A stretch of 20,735 nucleotides of DNA, from positions 6,809 to 27,543 of the IMG/VR virus record IMGVR_UViG_3300003690_003189. One strand, 5' to 3'. Both the position numbers and the translations under genes were made by a program. This stretch comes from a virus. The notes beneath the pieces were generated by a model. The model had not been told where the DNA came from. It was given only the letters and a program-made list of their open reading frames with translations, and did no database searches. Positions 20,153 to 20,735 of this stretch are shown piece after piece. Position 1 is the stretch's first letter. Every line of letters begins with the position of its first letter.

Positions 20153-20735
20153 ATGAGTCGCGCTTATGACGATAACCAAACACTACAACAAAAGATAATG
20201 AATGGCGCAAACAAGCTGGCGGACAATGTTGCTTCCACGCTTGGTCCGCGCGGACGGAATGTTCTATTGCAAGAGAAAGGAAAGACACCTTTTATTACAA
20301 AAGATGGAGCAACAGTCGCAGCGTTTGTTGCTTGTGATGATCCTTTTGAAAATGCAGCGGCGCAAGTGATTAAACAAGCAGCAGTAGAGACAAACAGTGA
20401 AGCTGGCGATGGTACAACGACTGCCACGGTAATTGCCCGCGCGATCTTTCAGGAGGCCCAAAGATTTGTGGCGTCCGGCGTTTGCCCGATAGAACTGCAA
20501 AGAGGAATTAACCTGGCGACAAAAGAGGTGCTTAACAATCTAACAGAGATGTCTACACCAGTCCGCACGCTATCAGATATTGAACATATTGCTACTATCT
20601 CTGCTAATAATGATGAATCCATCGGTAAACTAATTGCTATGGCGGTTGATCGCGTGGGCCAAGATGGTTCTATTACTATTGAAGAATCGCGCTCTCTTGA
20701 AACATCCCTAGATGTAACCGAGGGATTCAAAGTCA
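20153..20735 (+). CDS. groEL: Phage-encoded GroEL chaperonin, N-terminal part (runs off the window)
   Basis: The first 194 residues of a 60-kDa-type chaperonin; the frame is open to the right edge. The equatorial-domain nucleotide site is intact: TLGPRGRNVLL (29-39), ITKDGATVA with Asp51, and GDGTTTATV starting at residue 85, with Asp86 matching the catalytic-loop Asp87 of E. coli GroEL. ISANND and DGSITIEES are also recognisable. It begins MSRAYDDNQTL, shorter and different from the usual MAAKDIKFG start. The RBS TGAGGT is upstream of ATG 20153. The partner is probably the Gp31-like gene at 5179. Phage-borne GroELs are known in some large phages (for example Pseudomonas phage EL). It folds phage proteins in the cytoplasm. 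Confidence 0.95.
   Translation, partial: MSRAYDDNQTLQQKIMNGANKLADNVASTLGPRGRNVLLQEKGKTPFITKDGATVAAFVACDDPFENAAAQVIKQAAVETNSEAGDGTTTATVIARAIFQEAQRFVASGVCPIELQRGINLATKEVLNNLTEMSTPVRTLSDIEHIATISANNDESIGKLIAMAVDRVGQDGSITIEESRSLETSLDVTEGFKV

Noticed and set aside
1-20735. CRISPR array, insertion sequence or integrase/attachment site
   Set aside because: No regularly spaced repeats, transposase or recombinase motifs were seen.

Overview
This window is most likely part of the genome of a large, lytic tailed bacteriophage. Almost every gene reads on the + strand, most neighbours overlap by 4-20 bases (ATGA or GTGA junctions), and the mix is replication, nucleotide metabolism, lysis, chaperone, protease and probable virion genes. 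The phage-type amidase endolysin, the Gp31-like small co-chaperonin, the phage-type Dam methylase and a DnaB-like replicative helicase argue against a cellular chromosome. The host cannot be named from the sequence. It probably uses a sigma-70-type RNA polymerase, because several near-consensus TTGACA / TATAMT promoters are present, mostly with 17-base spacers.

Layout. (1) 1-5186: tail of an unknown gene, a promoter, a zinc deaminase, a 5'-3' exonuclease, a DnaB-like helicase, a class II (B12-dependent) ribonucleotide reductase and a small zinc protein. (2) 5179-8512: co-chaperonin, endolysin, then three coupled genes: a FAD/NAD-binding-like protein, a nucleotidyltransferase-like protein and a small membrane protein. 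(3) 8490-12478: a DnaE-type (family C) DNA polymerase interrupted by a 34-base imperfect tandem duplication, then a ClpP-like protease interrupted by a deletion with frameshift. (4) 12509-16611: a small basic protein, a non-coding stretch with two candidate promoters, then a tight operon: GapR-like coiled-coil protein, dUTPase, Dam methylase, two-CxxC protein, thioredoxin-like protein, unknown, IMP dehydrogenase-like enzyme without CBS domains, ribbon-helix-helix-like protein, and a Cys-rich sigma region 4-like protein. (5) 16685-20735: an acidic scaffold-like protein, a terminator overlapped by a promoter, a membrane-anchored unknown, an intact ClpP-like protease, a 566-residue protein with nuclease-like and EF-hand-like motifs, and the start of a phage GroEL behind its own consensus promoter.

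How it fits together. DnaE, DnaB-like helicase and exonuclease form a bacterial-style replisome core. RNR, thioredoxin, dUTPase, deaminase and the IMPDH-like enzyme feed it with nucleotides. GroEL, the co-chaperonin and two ClpP paralogues form a phage-carried protein-quality set, probably serving capsid or replisome assembly. The sigma-4-like and ribbon-helix-helix-like proteins sit between the metabolic operon and the probable structural block and are candidate switch proteins.

The points most worth checking are the two broken reading frames (dnaE and the first clpP). The dnaE copies differ by one synonymous base, which suggests a strain-mixture assembly join. Others are the inverted repeats around promoters, a 12-bp perfect hairpin inside the IMPDH-like gene, and the sigma-4-like protein.
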